A stretch of 6,401 bases of DNA from Treponema sp. (GTDB lineage: Bacteria > Spirochaetota > Spirochaetia > Treponematales > Breznakiellaceae), in NCBI GenBank assembly GCA_031270205.1, contig JAISYA010000249.1:1-6401 (forward strand). Reading direction: 5' to 3'. Within the stretch, counting starts at the first letter, position 1; each line of letters opens with the position of its first letter. The position numbers were made by a program, and so were the translations under genes. Shown here piece by piece: positions 6,013 through 6,401 of the stretch. The notes beneath the pieces were generated by a model, which searched no databases, was not told the origin of the DNA, and was given only the letters and a program-made list of their open reading frames with translations.

Positions 6013-6186
6013 TTCGCAATCAGCGTAATCTGTGGATAGTCCCTCTTAAATTTATGATCCTGCGTCAACCCGCTAAACATCGAATTCGGCGTAATAGTCG
6101 GCGGAGGCAAATCCTTTCACGGTGAAGCCGTCCTGGTAGACTATGGTATCAAAGTCAATTCCTACAACCGCGTTATGCGAAGTGTT
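6009..6186 (-). pseudogene. Frameshifted 3' remnant of an unidentified gene
   Basis: Two minus-strand frames join end to end. From 6186 the first reads N-T-S-H-N-A-V-V and then GIDFDTIVYQDGFTVK. From 6116 the second reads KDLPPPTITPNSMF, continues SGLTQDHKFKRDYPQ and ends ITLIAN at TAA 6011-6009. Dropping one A from the AAA at 6117-6115 joins them into one sensible C-terminus of about 59 residues. If not shifted, the first frame continues GFASADYYAEFDV and stops at TAG 6075-6073. No start codon or ribosome binding site is visible, and an in-frame TAA closes the 5' side at 6189-6187. I do not recognise the family. A frameshift pseudogene is the simplest reading; a sequencing error in the A-run is possible, and the plus-strand frame here is also partly open. 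Confidence 0.45.
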
Positions 6187-6201
6187 TTAGATCACCTGCG
6201 A

Positions 6202-6231
6202 TTGCATTTCGCCATGTATGGCGAAATGCAA
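6202..6231. terminator. Perfect 13-bp hairpin at the end of the AT-rich gene
   Basis: TTGCATTTCGCCA (6202-6214) and its exact complement TGGCGAAATGCAA (6219-6231) flank TGTA; the stem can be read as 14 bp with a two-base loop. It begins one base after the TAA of the membrane-protein gene on the minus strand, a usual terminator position, but no T-run follows on that strand. It may instead protect the 3' end of the mRNA, or mark a junction between AT-rich and GC-rich DNA. Confidence 0.6.
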
Positions 6232-6232
6232 A

Positions 6233-6401
6233 TTATTCTCCATCATTAGTATGTTTTTTCTCTTTTTCATTGTAATTTATTTCACCAAAAACTATCGATT
6301 TGTTATACAATGCCCCGCCTTTCTTAAAATATAATACAAGGCATATATAAGTAATTGCATATACAATGAACAAAAATACGGTTATATATTGTCCAATTAT
6401 A
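6233..6401 (-). CDS. Membrane protein, C-terminal 55 residues (runs off right edge)
   Basis: An open minus-strand frame enters from the right edge and ends at TAA 6235-6233. It starts IIGQYITVFLFIVY and continues AITYICLVLYF, giving one clear transmembrane segment of about 20 residues. KKGGALYNKSIVFGEINYNE and a charged tail ending HTNDGE follow. The K-K flank suggests the tail is cytoplasmic by the positive-inside rule. The start and most of the protein lie outside the window, so no family can be named. Base composition is strikingly AT-rich compared with everything to the left, with A/T-ending codons, suggesting a different origin from the rest of the segment. A perfect hairpin follows the stop. 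Confidence 0.7.
   Translation of the reverse strand, partial: IIGQYITVFLFIVYAITYICLVLYFKKGGALYNKSIVFGEINYNEKEKKHTNDGE

Noticed and set aside
6055..6249. Plus-strand frame reading NIEFGVIVGGGKSFHGEAV and onward
   Set aside because: It looks protein-like and is in phase with the 22-codon ORF, but three stops separate them and there is no start. It runs into the hairpin and the antisense of the AT-rich gene. The minus-strand reading is at least as sensible; not fully excluded.

Overview
The window is a mostly GC-rich bacterial segment that I read as a spirochaete of the Treponema type, probably gut-associated. The basis is a lipoprotein with a relaxed lipobox (LCAAC), an Arg-Thr-Ala beta-sandwich leader and a long GGG-rich beta-helix, plus small unnamed genes that resemble ones I associate with termite-gut treponemes. 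This assignment is inference. No phylogenetic marker gene is present. Nearly all convincing coding sequence lies on the minus strand, so transcription runs right to left.

From right to left on the minus strand: (1) 6401-6233 is the AT-rich 3' end of a membrane protein gene that enters from outside the window. It ends in a perfect 13-bp hairpin. (2) 6186-6009 is a GC-richer gene remnant, apparently frameshifted. A 22-codon ORF with a strong ribosome binding site (5944-6012) starts next to it on the plus strand. (3) 5841-5719 is a mosaic of four perfect hairpins that looks like a dispersed intergenic element. (4) 5659-3485 is a complete Lhr-like superfamily 2 helicase of 724 aa, the only gene whose biochemistry can be named confidently. 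(5) 3484-3095 is a regulatory intergenic region. It holds a sigma70-like promoter, a (TC)30 microsatellite starting at the promoter's -10 hexamer, a second -10-like hexamer and an intrinsic terminator just ahead of the next gene. (6) 3094-1082 encodes a 670-aa surface lipoprotein with about ten beta-helix repeats.

(7) Left of 1080 lies a compact cluster of three small genes. The first (985-686) is a basic gene with an AT-hook-like RGRP core, interrupted by a TAA at codon 6. The second (673-281) encodes a 130-aa protein built on eleven seven-residue GRNDSGQ-type repeats. The third (257 to the left edge) is the start of an unnamed protein. Spacings of 12 and 23 nt suggest one transcript. For the repeat protein, most differences among the eleven 21-bp DNA units fall at synonymous third codon positions in exactly one of the possible frames. 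That is the best evidence here that it is a real, selected protein.

Two themes stand out: likely length-variable control of a surface lipoprotein, and an unnamed small-gene cassette whose middle member is a tandem-repeat, low-complexity protein. The right end looks like a junction of horizontally acquired or decaying DNA. I see no CRISPR array, tRNA, rRNA, transposase or recognisable defence operon.
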